This document shows, one piece after another, positions 33,587-43,964 of a stretch of 64,000 nt of DNA. The stretch lies in contig JAKCPI010006216.1 of the NCBI GenBank assembly GCA_023213315.1, positions 1 through 64,000 on the forward strand, in the 5' to 3' direction. Position numbers and translations under genes: made by a program. Each line of letters opens with the position of its first letter. The first letter of the stretch is position 1. Below the pieces are notes generated by a model, which saw only the letters and a program-made list of their open reading frames with translations, was not told the origin of the DNA and did no database searches. The DNA is from Euborellia annulipes. Taxonomy: Eukaryota > Arthropoda > Insecta > Dermaptera > Anisolabididae.

Positions 33587-34171
33587 AAAAAAATCTGGTG
33601 TGACTGGTCGCACAGCATACAACTTTCTCTTACCTTCAGTAATCGAAAGTTGTGTTCTGTGCTTGTCACACCAGATTTTTTTTGTGCCGAAATATATTTA
33701 GTTTCCAACAGTATACAGTCCCTCACTGTACAAGAATAAAGTGGTCTTCAGAAGATTTAAATGGCAAAATGAGAATATACATTTTAAAGAGCATCTAAAA
33801 ACTAATTGATTTTTGAATTTTAATCAAAATCTTTGGAGTAAATTTTGAGAAAATCGAAAAAAACTGAAAAAGTACATCAGTAAAGTACTAGTACTTTTTG
33901 GCTGATTTTGTTTAAAAGCTTATTTTCCCACTCGAGGGGGGTGTCTAACTTAAATATAAAATTTCAACCACCTAGCTAAATTCCTTCATGCTTTAAATTG
34001 AACACACACAGACATACAGACAAACAGACCATGTCGCGAAAACCACTTTTTTGGATTCAGGGGACCTCAAAACGTGTATACCCATCAAAATCTCGAAATC
34101 GAATTTTTGACATAAATCCAATACTTTCTCTCTTTATATATTAACATATATAGAGGAAGAGAAAGTAAAAA
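33587..34171 (+). repeat. Repeat family A, near full-length
   Basis: Starts AAAAAATCTGGTGTGACTGG with a complete hairpin and ends GAGGAAGAGAAAGTAAAAA. About 90 bp after the hairpin are deleted (AACAGTATACAGTCCCTCAC joins AAGAATAAAGTGG). Confidence 0.88.
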
Positions 34172-34427
34172 GATAATAACTATAGATATTGTTTACAAAG
34201 AACTTGATGTTTTATCGTAGTAATTTCATTTTTAACCTTAGTTAATCAATAATATTTGAAAAAGGAAAACTTTAATTAAAAAAATAGGAAAAATAAAGTT
34301 TTGAGACTTAAGTGTGTGAATAACTCACTCCTAACAATTGAGGTTCAACCGCAGAATTGAATTCCTTTTAATTAATTCATTTTCTATCAATATTATTGTA
34401 TATAATAATATAAACCGATATTTTTTT

Positions 34428-34497
34428 TTCAGGGAATCTTAAAGCGTGTAAACTATATCCTTCAAAATCACGACATCAAATTTTTGACATGAATTCG
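34428..34497 (+). repeat. Repeat family A, 3' fragment
   Basis: CAGGGAATCTTAAAGCGTGT then CCTTCAAAATCACGACATCA and TTTTTGACATGAAT; diverged. Confidence 0.55.
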
Positions 34498-34499
34498 GT

Positions 34500-35320
34500 T
34501 ATTTGAATTCACTCAGAAAGCAATTTATCAGGAAAAATGGACCCAAATTCGGCACCACAAATTTCTCCCTCGATCAGGTGCAATCTAGTTAGAATAAATG
34601 AGAAAGCCTCAAATTTATTTAATTAATAAATAAGAAATTACATATGTAATATTTAAGATATTATATACATCGCGTATATAAACCGGGAAGGAATTTTTAT
34701 TTTTTTTTAATAAGTCAAAACTTTGATAATTAATAAAGTTTTCTTTCATTGATATTGCTTATAGTGCGGAAAGGTATATTTGCTTAAAAATTATATTCAT
34801 ATTAAAACTCAGCGGAGAGAGAAATACCAACGTTTTTTAATTGGCTGCTACTGTTCAAACCAAATACTTGAATGGATCGTGTTTTTTTCAATTCCTATAA
34901 GCATATGTTTAACTTTATTTCGTTTTTTTAATTTTTATTTATAATGTTTTACCCTATTTATACCTAATATTTCCACTAATAATATCATAGCTTTAAAGGG
35001 ACTTATAGGTATTATTAATATTTGGACTCCTATTTGAACATAATGTTGAAAGTGATCCATTATACTTTTATTTTTATTTGATTTAATACTGTTAAATACA
35101 TTTCATAACCATTAGATTATTAAATTTACCTTATATTGAAAACCATATTTAATTAAAGTTTGATATCTCGTTGTAATATTCTGGAATTATCAATTTAATC
35201 CAGTTAATTTTGATCCTATTATTAGACATACTACTCAACGCGATTGCATGTCAGATATTTTACCCAAGCTATCGGCAAATCATGAGGAGTTTGTTTAGAT
35301 TTGCCAGTCAATGAAATTGT

Positions 35321-35357
<37 letters not shown>

Positions 35358-35640
35358 ACTTGTGTGGATTTGCCTGTGAAAACGGCTATCCGTCAGCAGC
35401 TGTCGATAATGTAGACCTAAGCCAGCTGACGCAAAATCACAACGACATGGCCAATAGGAAAAGAACATTTGTAATTAAAATAATTACATTTTTTTATTTT
35501 TTTGGTTCATGAATGAAAGAATAGACGGCCGTTAAAAATGCATAAAAACGAATAGTATGTATATTTCATGAGACACTAAAAATTTTAAAAGGTTTTTTCG
35601 TAAATTACTTAATATTTTTAAAAAATAAGCTAAAATAAAT
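34500..35640. other. AT-rich spacer with an (AG)n microsatellite and E-boxes
   Basis: (AG)n at about 35325-35352. The adjoining GC-raised stretch (35370-35450) has two CAGCTG E-boxes (CAGCAGCTGTCG, GCCAGCTGACGC). No gene. Regulatory use is speculation. Confidence 0.4.
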
Positions 35641-35641
35641 A

Positions 35642-36032
35642 TGTGACCGTCCAAATGAAAAGGTACAAAATCTTCACTGGGCTAAATTTTCAGGAGAGCC
35701 GACTAAAAAAAAGTTTAAAAAAAATCGATTTTTTTTATTACTGATTCTGATTTTCTAGTTCTTCATCTTATATGTTGAAATATTTGATTCGTCAGAATCA
35801 ATGTATTTTAGTGAATATAAAAAAGTAAAAATTGAAAAAACAAGACTTTAAAGTCATTTTTCTCAAAACTAGATTTTTCATAACCAAAATTTTTAAAATT
35901 CATATTTTACAAACAAAAAATGATAAATAAATTGTAAAAATGTCAGTTCAGCAGGATGTGTTCTGTACAGAAAGCAAGAACTCAAATTTGACCCCGGTGA
36001 AGATTTGGTACCTTTTCATGTGGACGGTCACA
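35642..36032. mobile_element. mariner-like MITE with ~40-bp inverted ends, TA target
   Basis: The ends TGTGACCGTCCAAATGAAAA and, inverted, TGTGACCGTCCACATGAAAA continue with GGTAC-AAATCTTCAC-GGG for about 40 bp. TA flanks each side (35640-35641, 36033-36034). A TA duplication fits Tc1/mariner. No transposase. Confidence 0.85.
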
Positions 36033-36446
36033 TATCTGCTTATATTAAGTTATTACAAGCCCATTTTTTGGTCAATTATGCCACATTTTGAATTTTTGAT
36101 TGATGTTTAAGATTTGGGGCAGTATTTAAAATTTTATTCCAGCCCCCCCCTCTCCACCGTCTATTTTTAATATGTTACTCTTTCAATGATATGTTATATA
36201 TGCCTATGGGTAATACTATCTTCCTAAGGACAAAGGGATTATCTATTGTACAATATATTTGATATGAAATGAGAATATGAGAGTTCAAGTTCAAACAGAA
36301 TTATTGTATCATTTTTAGATAAGGAACAATAGTATGACATTCACTTTATTTCTAATCATTTTCTCTATTTATATAATTACTTTTGTATTAATATAAATAG
36401 CATTTAATTATTGGCATATAATAGCATTTAATTATTTAATTATTGG

Positions 36447-36612
36447 GTACCAAATGGGTTAAATAGAAATGCCTGGACCCCCAATAGATATTATAAATAA
36501 TAACGGTTATCGCCAAAGTCTTAAATGGCTTAAGTATCCGAAAAGACTGTGTGAATGTGAGTGTGAATGAGAAAAAAGTGTGAGTGCTTAAAAAAAAATA
36601 AAAAAAAATTGG
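36447..36612 (+). mobile_element. tRNA-SINE, body-only copy
   Basis: Starts GGGTACCAAATGGGTTAAAT at the palindrome. Body AACGGTTATCGCCAAAGTCT and ATCCGAAAAGACTGTGTGAA with an A-rich tail. Head absent. Confidence 0.85.
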
Positions 36613-36787
36613 AATTTAATTAAAATAAATCAATGCATTTATTTTCGTAGAAAAGAGATTCATACTTTAAATTCCAAGAAAGCGAGCTCTAAAAAAGAAG
36701 TAACCTTATTTATAACGGCATCTATTTTAAATTTGAATCACAAATTTTTTTATTTTGTAATTTTTTTTTTAGTTCTTTTCTAAATAG

Positions 36788-37002
36788 AATTGGAATTCGT
36801 CGACCTAGACCCAGATTCATTCGTAAGCCCTATCTTAAATCTCAGATGGTGGCCTAATCGGTTTAGGACACAAATTGAAAGGAAAGCCAAAATCCTACAG
36901 CAAGCTCGAGTCTCATTTTCCGGATCGGTGCATTTTAATAATTTAATTTCCACAAGGGTCCGAGTAAAATGCCTTCAAGACCTAAAAACTGGCTTGACTT
37001 AA
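36788..37002 (+). other. GC-raised island with a 71-codon open frame, unassigned
   Basis: It follows a T-rich tract and TTCTAAATAG, an acceptor-like site. The frame from 36790 (opening on TTG, not ATG) includes DPDSFVSPILNLRWWPNRF and ends at a TAA. GTAAGC inside it (36823) could be a donor. TGGCCTAATCGG resembles a Pol III box A, but the D-stem does not pair. Could be an exon, an old SINE or chance. Confidence 0.25.
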
Positions 37003-37194
37003 TAATATTGTGATAAAATTGATTAAAAAAAATAATAAAAAAGAAAATTAATCCTAAGTGACCTTAAAAAGACATCAAGATTAAAAGTGACGATTCTAAA
37101 ATTAAAATTTCATTTATTTTATTAAAAATTTGCAAATAAGAATTATTAAATGTTTACTTTAAAAATTAAAATATTATATGCTAATCAATCTTAC

Positions 37195-37450
37195 GAGCCG
37201 TATACTTGTATAGAGAAATGTTGTCATAAATGATGGGGGTTAGAGGTTAGGACATGGAGAATCACTTTCCTCGCCCTTGCCACTCCATCTTTCCCATTTA
37301 GAGAGACACCAAATAAGCTTCTGATTATAGCTTGATAAATATCTGGGTCCTGGACGTTCGATCCATCCTTTAGCACAAAAATCAGCCTGACTTAATTTTC
37401 ATGGGAGGTCCAGCTCTATACACGGATTTTCCCCTCAGGCATATAACATT
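37195..37450. other. GC-raised unique island
   Basis: Less AT-rich than its surroundings, in no recognised repeat. On the minus strand a 54-codon stop-free run (GWIERPGPRYLSSYNQKL ...) has no start codon and no known motif. Possible conserved or decayed coding DNA. Confidence 0.25.
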
Positions 37451-37867
37451 TCAGGAAATTAGTTAAAAGTCTATATAAAAGATATTAAAATTTAAATACA
37501 GTATATAATTTATAAAATTTTTGATAAATATAAATTTTATAGTATGACTTTTACGTTGTTTTTCCATAAAATATGAATTTAATATAAATATAAATGAAGT
37601 GACATCAATAAAATGCCTACTGTAATATTATGACTATGAATACGTCGCTAAATTTGAATAAACAAGGACCGACCCGTAGCCTGTCTGCATTTGGAGGGGC
37701 GGAGGGAGGGGGGGGGGGCATTTGCCATCCTCAAGGACTCTGATCATTTATTATTCGAAATAAAATATTTCAAAATATATCTCGAGTACATAAACTGTAA
37801 AAAAATTAAAAAAATAATTTAATTAAAAATTTTTTGGCCAAATTTGAGATATCTATTTGTATGCAAA

Positions 37868-37985
37868 TATATTTGGTATCCAAATGGCTTAAATAAAATC
37901 ATCGGTCTGCCTGGAGTCCGAACCCTTGACCCTTGGTATATAAGGCAGGGAAACTACCAACTATAACAAGGCTCAGGGGGTTCAA
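37868..37985 (-). mobile_element. tRNA-SINE, head-only copy
   Basis: Plus strand: ATTTGGTATCCAAATGGCTT, AAATCATCGGTCTGCCTGG, GTCCGAACCCTTGACC (box B inverse), ACTACCAACTATAACAAGG (box A inverse), GGGGG. It stops at the palindrome; no body. Confidence 0.8.
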
Positions 37986-37999
37986 TTCGTTATTACACT

Positions 38000-39365
38000 A
38001 GGTTGAAATTTTGAATTCTTCATATTGCGGCACAATAAAAAATATTGCAAATTACAAGGGAACAAAAATAAACTTAGTTATTTTTTTCTAAAGACAAATT
38101 TTTTAAAAGACTAGGTACATTTTCAAAACATTCAAATAGGCTTCATAAATTTTTATTATTTTTATTTGATATCTACGATTGAATTTGATTAAAGAGTAGA
38201 AGAACAAATAGCAAAGAAGCCAAAGGGAAATCTAATCAAAATGGAGATCCTTTTTTTTTCTTTTATTTCATTTTAATTTCTTTTAGATCTTATAAAAGAG
38301 ACTTGGGTAAATAAAATGTTTAGTTTTCAAAATGAGAAGGCATGTTTTATTGTATTTCGATCTACTGGATATTAAGTGAAAATCAAATTTTTGAATTTAT
38401 TATCAATAAAATAATTTAATTGTTCTGTATATAAATATATATATAATATCGTAAATCAAATTTAAATCGGCCTTGATTTTGCAATATTATTATATTTAGT
38501 TACTCCTTGGATAGGAAAATAAGAGATTAGCCCTGTCTGTGGTATCACAAAGGGGTTTAATGACCTAAATATTTTCCCTCTCTTGGGATCGGCCAGTTAA
38601 CCTTGCGATGCTTTTTCTTTCTAAGATGTCAATAAAAAAAAACTCGGATCAGATTGAAAATTTTCAAGCTAAAGTTGAAATTGTGAGTAGCAAAAAATGA
38701 TTTTTCCCTTTCATAAAGTAATAAAAACAAAAGGCATTTTCAAATGTGATTAACACTTTAATATAATAGTAATAATAGTGCTTAATTTTCTAAATTATTT
38801 TAAATATACGTAGATATATATGTAGATATTTAAAATACTAAATTAAATGAATTATTCAATATTAATATTAAATTTAATATTTTCTATAATTATAGTGTGA
38901 TAATTTCATTTAGCATAATTAACTATGTAATTTATAAATCAATCAATGTTTTTTTTATAATAACATAGAGATTCATTAAAATTTTCAATCATATTCCAAT
39001 AATGGAAATGATCATTTGCATCTCGATGATAAGTAAATACTAATAATGTGGAGAATGAAAATTTATGGTCAATAGAGTCATTGTCAATTTTATTGTTTTT
39101 ATAGCCGATGGCTTTGAATTTTGACTGAAATTGGGAATCATTTACATTTAGCCGTGCTATTATAAGTAAGACTAAGATTGAATAAACACAATTAAATAGA
39201 TACCAAATTTCAAAGTGGAGTACTATTCTATATTGAACAATGAAAATTAAACTTTCGAATGACTTATTGAAAAGGGATATTTTCATTAAATGGAAATAGT
39301 ATAGAATAGATAGTAATGGAAGTAGTATAGAATCTAGTTAGCTAGATAGAAATGAATATAAGTTT
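38000..39365. other. AT-rich spacer
   Basis: A 115-codon minus-strand frame (38939-39286) has no motif, and its length is close to the longest expected by chance here. No other feature. Confidence 0.4.
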
Positions 39366-39371
39366 TTTTTT

Positions 39372-39497
39372 TCCCATTCATACACCCATTTGGTATCCAA
39401 ATGGCTTAAATAAAATCATCGGACTGCCTGGGATCCGAACCTTCGACCTTTGGTAAGCCAGGCGCGCTACCAACTACGCCGAGCTCGAGGGCTTAAG
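39372..39497 (-). mobile_element. tRNA-SINE, body deleted, short tail kept
   Basis: Head inverse: CATCGGACTGCCTGGGATCC, CGCGCTACCAACTACGCCGA. At the palindrome the sequence passes directly to CCCATTCATACACCC and a T run, the inverse of the tail GTGTGAATGAGAAAAAA. The body is therefore deleted between palindrome and tail. Confidence 0.75.
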
Positions 39498-39499
39498 AG

Positions 39500-39987
39500 G
39501 AGTTAGATGTTGAGAAAAAAATTATCTAAGTATAAAATTTACAAATTATTTAAGCGTTTTATAGAATAATTTATATTTGTCTTTTATTTTAACACAATGG
39601 AAGTATATAGTAAGTAAAATATATAGCTATATATATTTGAAAATACAGAGGAAAATAATGTCAAGCGCTAGAGAGAAATATAACCCTTTTAATTTTATTT
39701 AAAGCAAGCATTTTAGAATGATTTATATAAAAAAGAATACTTTTTTCTTTTTACGATAACGATTCATTTAGCTTGGCCTAAAAATTAACGAGATTTTATG
39801 CAACTTTGTTTCAAATTATATAATGATAACAAGACATATCCTTCTATACGGCACAAGGATGGACGTTAATCAGATACATGTAATTGAAATACATATACAC
39901 TTGGTAACTTCCCATCCCTGCCTATACTCTTACGTAATTAAAGCAATTAGCAATTGTATTTATATTAATAATATTAATATAAGAAAG
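39500..39987. other. AT-rich spacer
   Basis: TGTCAAGCGCTA at 39660 resembles the 12-mer at 18924. Otherwise nothing recognised. Confidence 0.4.
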
Positions 39988-40597
39988 TTTTTTACTTGCT
40001 CTTACCTATATGTATATGTTAATATAATATATACACCGTATATAGAAAGAAAGTATTGGATTCATGTCAAAAATTCGATGTCGAAATTTTGATGGATATA
40101 CACGTTTTGAGGTCCCCTGAATCGAAAAAAAGTGGTTTTCGCAACATTGTCTGTATGTGTGTCTATCTGGAAGCAATTTAAAATATGAAGGAATTGAGTA
40201 GGAGGTTGAAATTTTATATTTAAGTTAGGCACCCACCTGAGGCGTGAAAATAAGCTTTTTATCAAAATCAGCCAAAAAGTACTAGTACTTTACTGATGTA
40301 TTTTTTCAGTTTTTTTTTTCGATTTTCTCAAAATTGGCTTCAACGATTTTGATTAAAATTCAAAAACCAATTATTTTTTATTCTCATTTTGCCATTGAAA
40401 TCTTCTGAAGACTACTTTACTCTAGTACTTCATAAGAAAGATAGGAGAAATGGTTGCCATACTAACAAAATATGAATATTTTCCCATGTTTATATATTTT
40501 ATATCTTGAATTTTAATATATCGGCGGAAACTAAATATATCTCGACACGAAACAATCTGATTACCGAAGGTAATCGGAAGTTGTGTTCTGTGCTTGT

Positions 40598-40857
40598 CAA
40601 GGGCGGTCCCAGAGGGGGGTCAAGGGGATCGTGACCCCCCCCCCCCCCAAATCTTTTTTTTTTTTAACACACACTTTTTTCCCACTCACTCTCCCATTCA
40701 CACAATCTTTTCGGCAACTTAGGCCATTTAAGACTTAAACGATACTCATATTTGATTAATATATATTTATTGGGGTCCAGGCCCATTTATTTATACTATA
40801 AAAAAAAAAAAAAAAACAGTGACCCCCCCCCAAAATGTAAGGCTAGGACCGCCCTTG
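40598..40857. mobile_element. hAT MITE, family 3, inserted in family A
   Basis: The ends CAAGGGCGGTCCCAGAGG and, inverted, CAAGGGCGGTCCTAGCC have C/G runs inside. A perfect 8-bp duplication GTGCTTGT lies at 40590-40597 and 40858-40865. It contains a SINE fragment, giving three nested layers. Confidence 0.92.
40653..40795 (-). mobile_element. tRNA-SINE, body-only copy inside the hAT MITE
   Basis: Inverse of the SINE body: T run, ACACACACTTTTTTCCCACT, AATCTTTTCGGCAACTTAGG, CCATTTAAGACTTAAACGAT, GGGGTCCAGGCCCATTTATT. Its 5' limit is again next to the palindrome. Confidence 0.82.
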
Positions 40858-41295
40858 GTGCTTGTAACACCAGATTTTTAAATTAATTTATTAATATATA
40901 AGCTCAAATTTTTTGGGTGAAATTATATAATTTTTTTAAAGGGTGAGTGAGGGAGATTGTATTAATTTGTATTAAACTTTTTTTTTATTTTTTAAAATCT
41001 GTTTTCTTATTAATAGAGCGGGCGCTGGAGGTAGTTGAGTATGCAAAATTTGAGGACCGAATTCTGACAATGGATTTGGGCTAAGAATAGCTCCCAGAAT
41101 AAGGATCCGGATCTTGCCGGGCCAATTTTTGGTCCAATTTTTTTTTTACCCCCACCCCATAGGAAATCAATGGAGTGCATGCTAAGATGATGTGAAGATT
41201 TGCAATTATGGTCAAATTAGAGTACTTAAAACCTCAAACAATGAAAAAACTGTCTTGTCAGCAACTGAGGGGATCCTCTAGAGTCCCCTGAGAAG

Positions 41296-42080
41296 TACTA
41301 TCTTGCCACCAGTTGTGGTGGTCCCCTCTAACCCCTTCATCTCTTTTCTCTCTCTTTGTTATAAATTTAAATATACGGCTTTAACACCATGCCAAATTGT
41401 GGGGACCGGCAATTATGTTCATAATCCACTAGCTGGTATCCCAATCAATGAAAAATACTATCTTGCCGCCAGCTGCGGTGGTCCTCTCTAACCCCTTTAC
41501 CTCTTTTCTCTCTCTTTGTTATAAATTTAAATATACGGCTTTAACATCATGCCAAATTGTGGGGACCAGCAATTATGTTCATAATCCACTACCTGGTATC
41601 CCAATCAATGAAAAATACTATCTTGCCACCAGTTGTGGTGGTCCCCTCTAACCCCTTCATCTCTTTTCTCTCTCTTTGTTATAAATTTAAATGTACGGCT
41701 TTAACACCATGCCAAATTGTAGGGACCGGCAATTATGTTCATAATCCACTACCTGGTATCCCAATCAATGAAAAATACTATCTTGCCGCCAACTGCGGTG
41801 GTCCCCTTTAACCCCTTCACCTCTTTTCTCTCCCTTTATTATAAATTTAGATGTACTGTCTTAAAACCATGCCAAATTGTGGGGACCGGCAATTATGCTC
41901 ATAATCCATTACCTCGTGCTCCAATCAATGAAAAATACTATCTTGCCGCCAGTTGTGGTGGTCCCCTCTAACCCCTTCACCTCTTTTCTCTCCCTTTATT
42001 ATACATTTAGATGTACTGTCTTAAAACCATGCCAAATTGTGGGGACCGGCAATTATGCTCATAATCTACTACCTGGTGTA
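41296..42080 (+). repeat. Left arm: ~4.9 tandem 160-bp units
   Basis: Units start TACTATCTTGCC at 41296, 41456, 41616, 41776 and 41936. Each contains a CCRCCAGYTGYGGTGG dyad, CTTTTCTCTC, CATGCCAAATTGT-GGGACC, GGCAATTATG and CCAATCAATGAAAAA. The last unit is cut at the centre. Confidence 0.93.
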
Positions 42081-42950
42081 TTTATAATAAAGGGAGATAA
42101 AAGAGGTGAAGAGGTTAGAGGGGACCACCACAACTGGTGGCAAGATAGTATTTTTCATTGATTGGAGCACCAGGTAGTGGATTATGAGCATAATTGCCGG
42201 TCCCCACAATTTGGCATGATGTTAAGGCCGTATATTTAAATTTATAACAGAGAGAGATAAAAGACGTGAAGGGGTTAAAGGGGACCACCGCAGTTGGCGG
42301 CAAGATAGTATTTTTCATTGATTGGGATACCAGCTAGTGGATTATGAACATAATTGCCGGCCCCCACAATTTGGCATGGTGTTAAAGCCGTATATTTAAA
42401 TTTATAACAGAGAGAGAGAAAAGAGGTGAAGGGGTTAGAGGGGACCACCGCAGTTGGCGGCAAGATAGTATTTTTCATTGGTTGGGATACCAGCTAGTGG
42501 ATTATGAGCATAATTGCCGGTCCCCACAATTTGGCATGATGTTAAGGCCGTATATTTAAATTTATAACAAAGAGAGAGAAAAGAGGTAAAGGGGTTAGAG
42601 AGGACCACCGCAGCTGGCGGCAAGATAGTATTTTTCATTGATTGGGATACCAGCTAGTGGATTATGAACATAATTGCCGGTCCCCACAATTTGGCATGGT
42701 GTTAAAGCCGTATATTTAAATTTATAACAAAGAGAGAGAAAAGAGATGAAGGGGTTAGAGGGGACCACCACAACTGGTGGCAAGATAGTATTTTTCATTG
42801 ATTGGGATACCAGCTAGTGGATTATGAACATAATTGCCGGTCCCCACAATTTGGCATGGTGTTAAAGCCGTATATTTAAATTTATAACAAAGAGAGAGAA
42901 AAGAGATGAAGGGGTTAGAGGGGACCACCACAACTGGTGGCAAGATAGTA
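42081..42950 (-). repeat. Right arm: ~5.4 tandem 160-bp units, inverted
   Basis: Inverse units end CAAGATAGTA at 42150, 42310, 42470, 42630, 42790 and 42950. One partial unit lies at the centre, so the right arm has about half a unit more than the left. Confidence 0.93.
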
Positions 42951-43306
42951 CTTCTCAGGGGACTCTAGAGGATCCCCTCAGTTGCTGACAAGACAGTTTT
43001 TTCATTGTTTGAAGTTTTAAGTACTCGAATTTGACCATAATTGCAAATCTTCACATCATCTTAGCATGCACTCCATTGATTTCCTATGGGGTGGGGGTAA
43101 AAAAAAATTGGACCAAAAATTGGCCCGGCAAGATCCGGATCCTTATTCTGGGAGCTATTCTTAGCCCAAATCCATTGTCAGAATTCGGTCCTCAAATTTT
43201 GCATACTCAACTACCTCCAGCGCCTGGTCTATAAACAACTTTTAAAATTTTGAACAGATGGTTATAAAATACTGAGAATAATATTTATAATGGGATAGCA
43301 AAAGAC

Positions 43307-43390
43307 AAAAAAGTCTCAAAGGAAATAACTCATACTCACAGGGAGGAGTATATTATGCCTCGGGTGAGATGTTTCCTTTGAGACTTTTTT
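43307..43390. repeat. Hairpin with perfect 19-bp arms
   Basis: AAAAAAGTCTCAAAGGAAA (43307-43325) is exactly inverted at 43372-43390. The loop has further weak pairing (ACTCATACTCAC against GGGTGAGAT). Possibly a small MITE. Confidence 0.6.
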
Positions 43391-43709
43391 TTATTGTATT
43401 TGATTACACCAGATTTAAACACTTTTACCAAGATTTTTTTTAGTTTTCTTTCTGGTTTGCGTGAAATAATGAATTTGACTTTACTTTGATCTATGCCTTC
43501 ATTACTTACAGTCGCTATACATAATAAACATGGATATATTTAATAATGATAAAGCATTGTTATTTAATGGTTATTAATAATTTGTACTAATTAATATTTA
43601 TTATATATGTTTAATTTTCGTAACTAATTGAGCTTAAGGGGGAGCAGGAGTAGCCGTCTAAACGTATTTAAAAAAAAAAAAAAAAAAACTAGCTTAATAT
43701 AAGGAATTT

Positions 43710-43961
43710 TTCAATGCTCCCCTTCAGGGAGGTGTCTAACAAAAATATAAAATTTCAACCTCGTAGTTCAATTCCTTCATGCTTAAAATTGAACACATAC
43801 GCCGAAACAGATACACACACAGAGACTGACAGACGATGTTGCCAAAACCAGTTTTTTTGGATTTAGGGGACTTGAAAACATGTATCCATCAAAATCTCGA
43901 CATCGAATTTTTGACATGAAACCCCTTTAGGCCTACATATAGAGGTATGAGAAAGTAAAAA
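43710..43961 (+). repeat. Repeat family A, 3' fragment
   Basis: From CAATGCTCCCCTTCAGGGAG through AAATATAAAATTTCAACCTC, ACAGATACACACACAGAG and CATCAAAATCTCGACATCGA to GAGGTATGAGAAAGTAAAAA. A TAGGCCTA replaces part of its 3' end (43928). Confidence 0.8.
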
Positions 43962-43964
43962 TTA

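Larger units (their letters stand above)
39988..40880 (-). repeat. Repeat family A copy split by a hAT MITE
   Basis: Inverted copy from TTTTTACTTGCTCTTACC to CACCAGATTTTT. Its 5' hairpin (TAATCGGAAGTTGTGTTCTG/TGCTTGT) is interrupted at 40598-40857 and resumes AACACCAGATTTTT. The left hairpin arm is largely lost. Confidence 0.88.
41021..43224. mobile_element. 2.2-kb foldback transposon with tandem-repeat arms
   Basis: A near-perfect inverted duplication about a centre near 42080. Outer 275-bp unique ends (41021-41295 and 42951-43224) begin GGCGCTGGAGGTAGTTGAGT in each orientation. Each arm then carries about five 160-bp tandem units. There is no middle coding region and no transposase. Reading frames of 60-94 codons repeat across units only because each unit reads through; 160 is not a multiple of 3, so successive units change frame. 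The structure matches foldback-type elements (FB/Galileo-like: long inverted ends built from tandem repeats). A clear target duplication is not visible: the flanks ATTAATAGAGC and GGTCTATAAAC suggest the inverted ends extend a few decayed bases outward. Confidence 0.88.

Noticed and set aside
34540..34560. AATTCGGCACCAC resembling a cDNA linker
   Set aside because: Only a partial match and embedded in ordinary AT-rich sequence; chance.
36845..36912. tRNA-like box A (TGGCCTAATCGG) and weak box B (GCTCGAGTC)
   Set aside because: The D-stem and acceptor stem do not pair; box B has a mismatch at a conserved base.
38939..39286. 115-codon minus-strand open frame
   Set aside because: No motif, AT-driven composition, and about the longest frame expected by chance in 64 kb of this composition.
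41269..41285. GGGGATCCTCTAGAGTC, identical to a common cloning-vector polylinker stretch (inverse at 42961-42977)
   Set aside because: It is part of both arms of the foldback element, is nearly self-complementary and lacks the rest of a polylinker, so vector contamination is unlikely. Automated vector screens may flag it.
41303..42943. A ladder of similar 62-94-residue proteins on both strands
   Set aside because: They are the 160-bp units of the foldback element read through. Frame changes each unit and both arms mirror the pattern; nothing suggests translation.
41296..42950. Regularly spaced repeats that might suggest a CRISPR array
   Set aside because: Units are contiguous 160-bp tandem copies without spacers, in clearly eukaryotic DNA.
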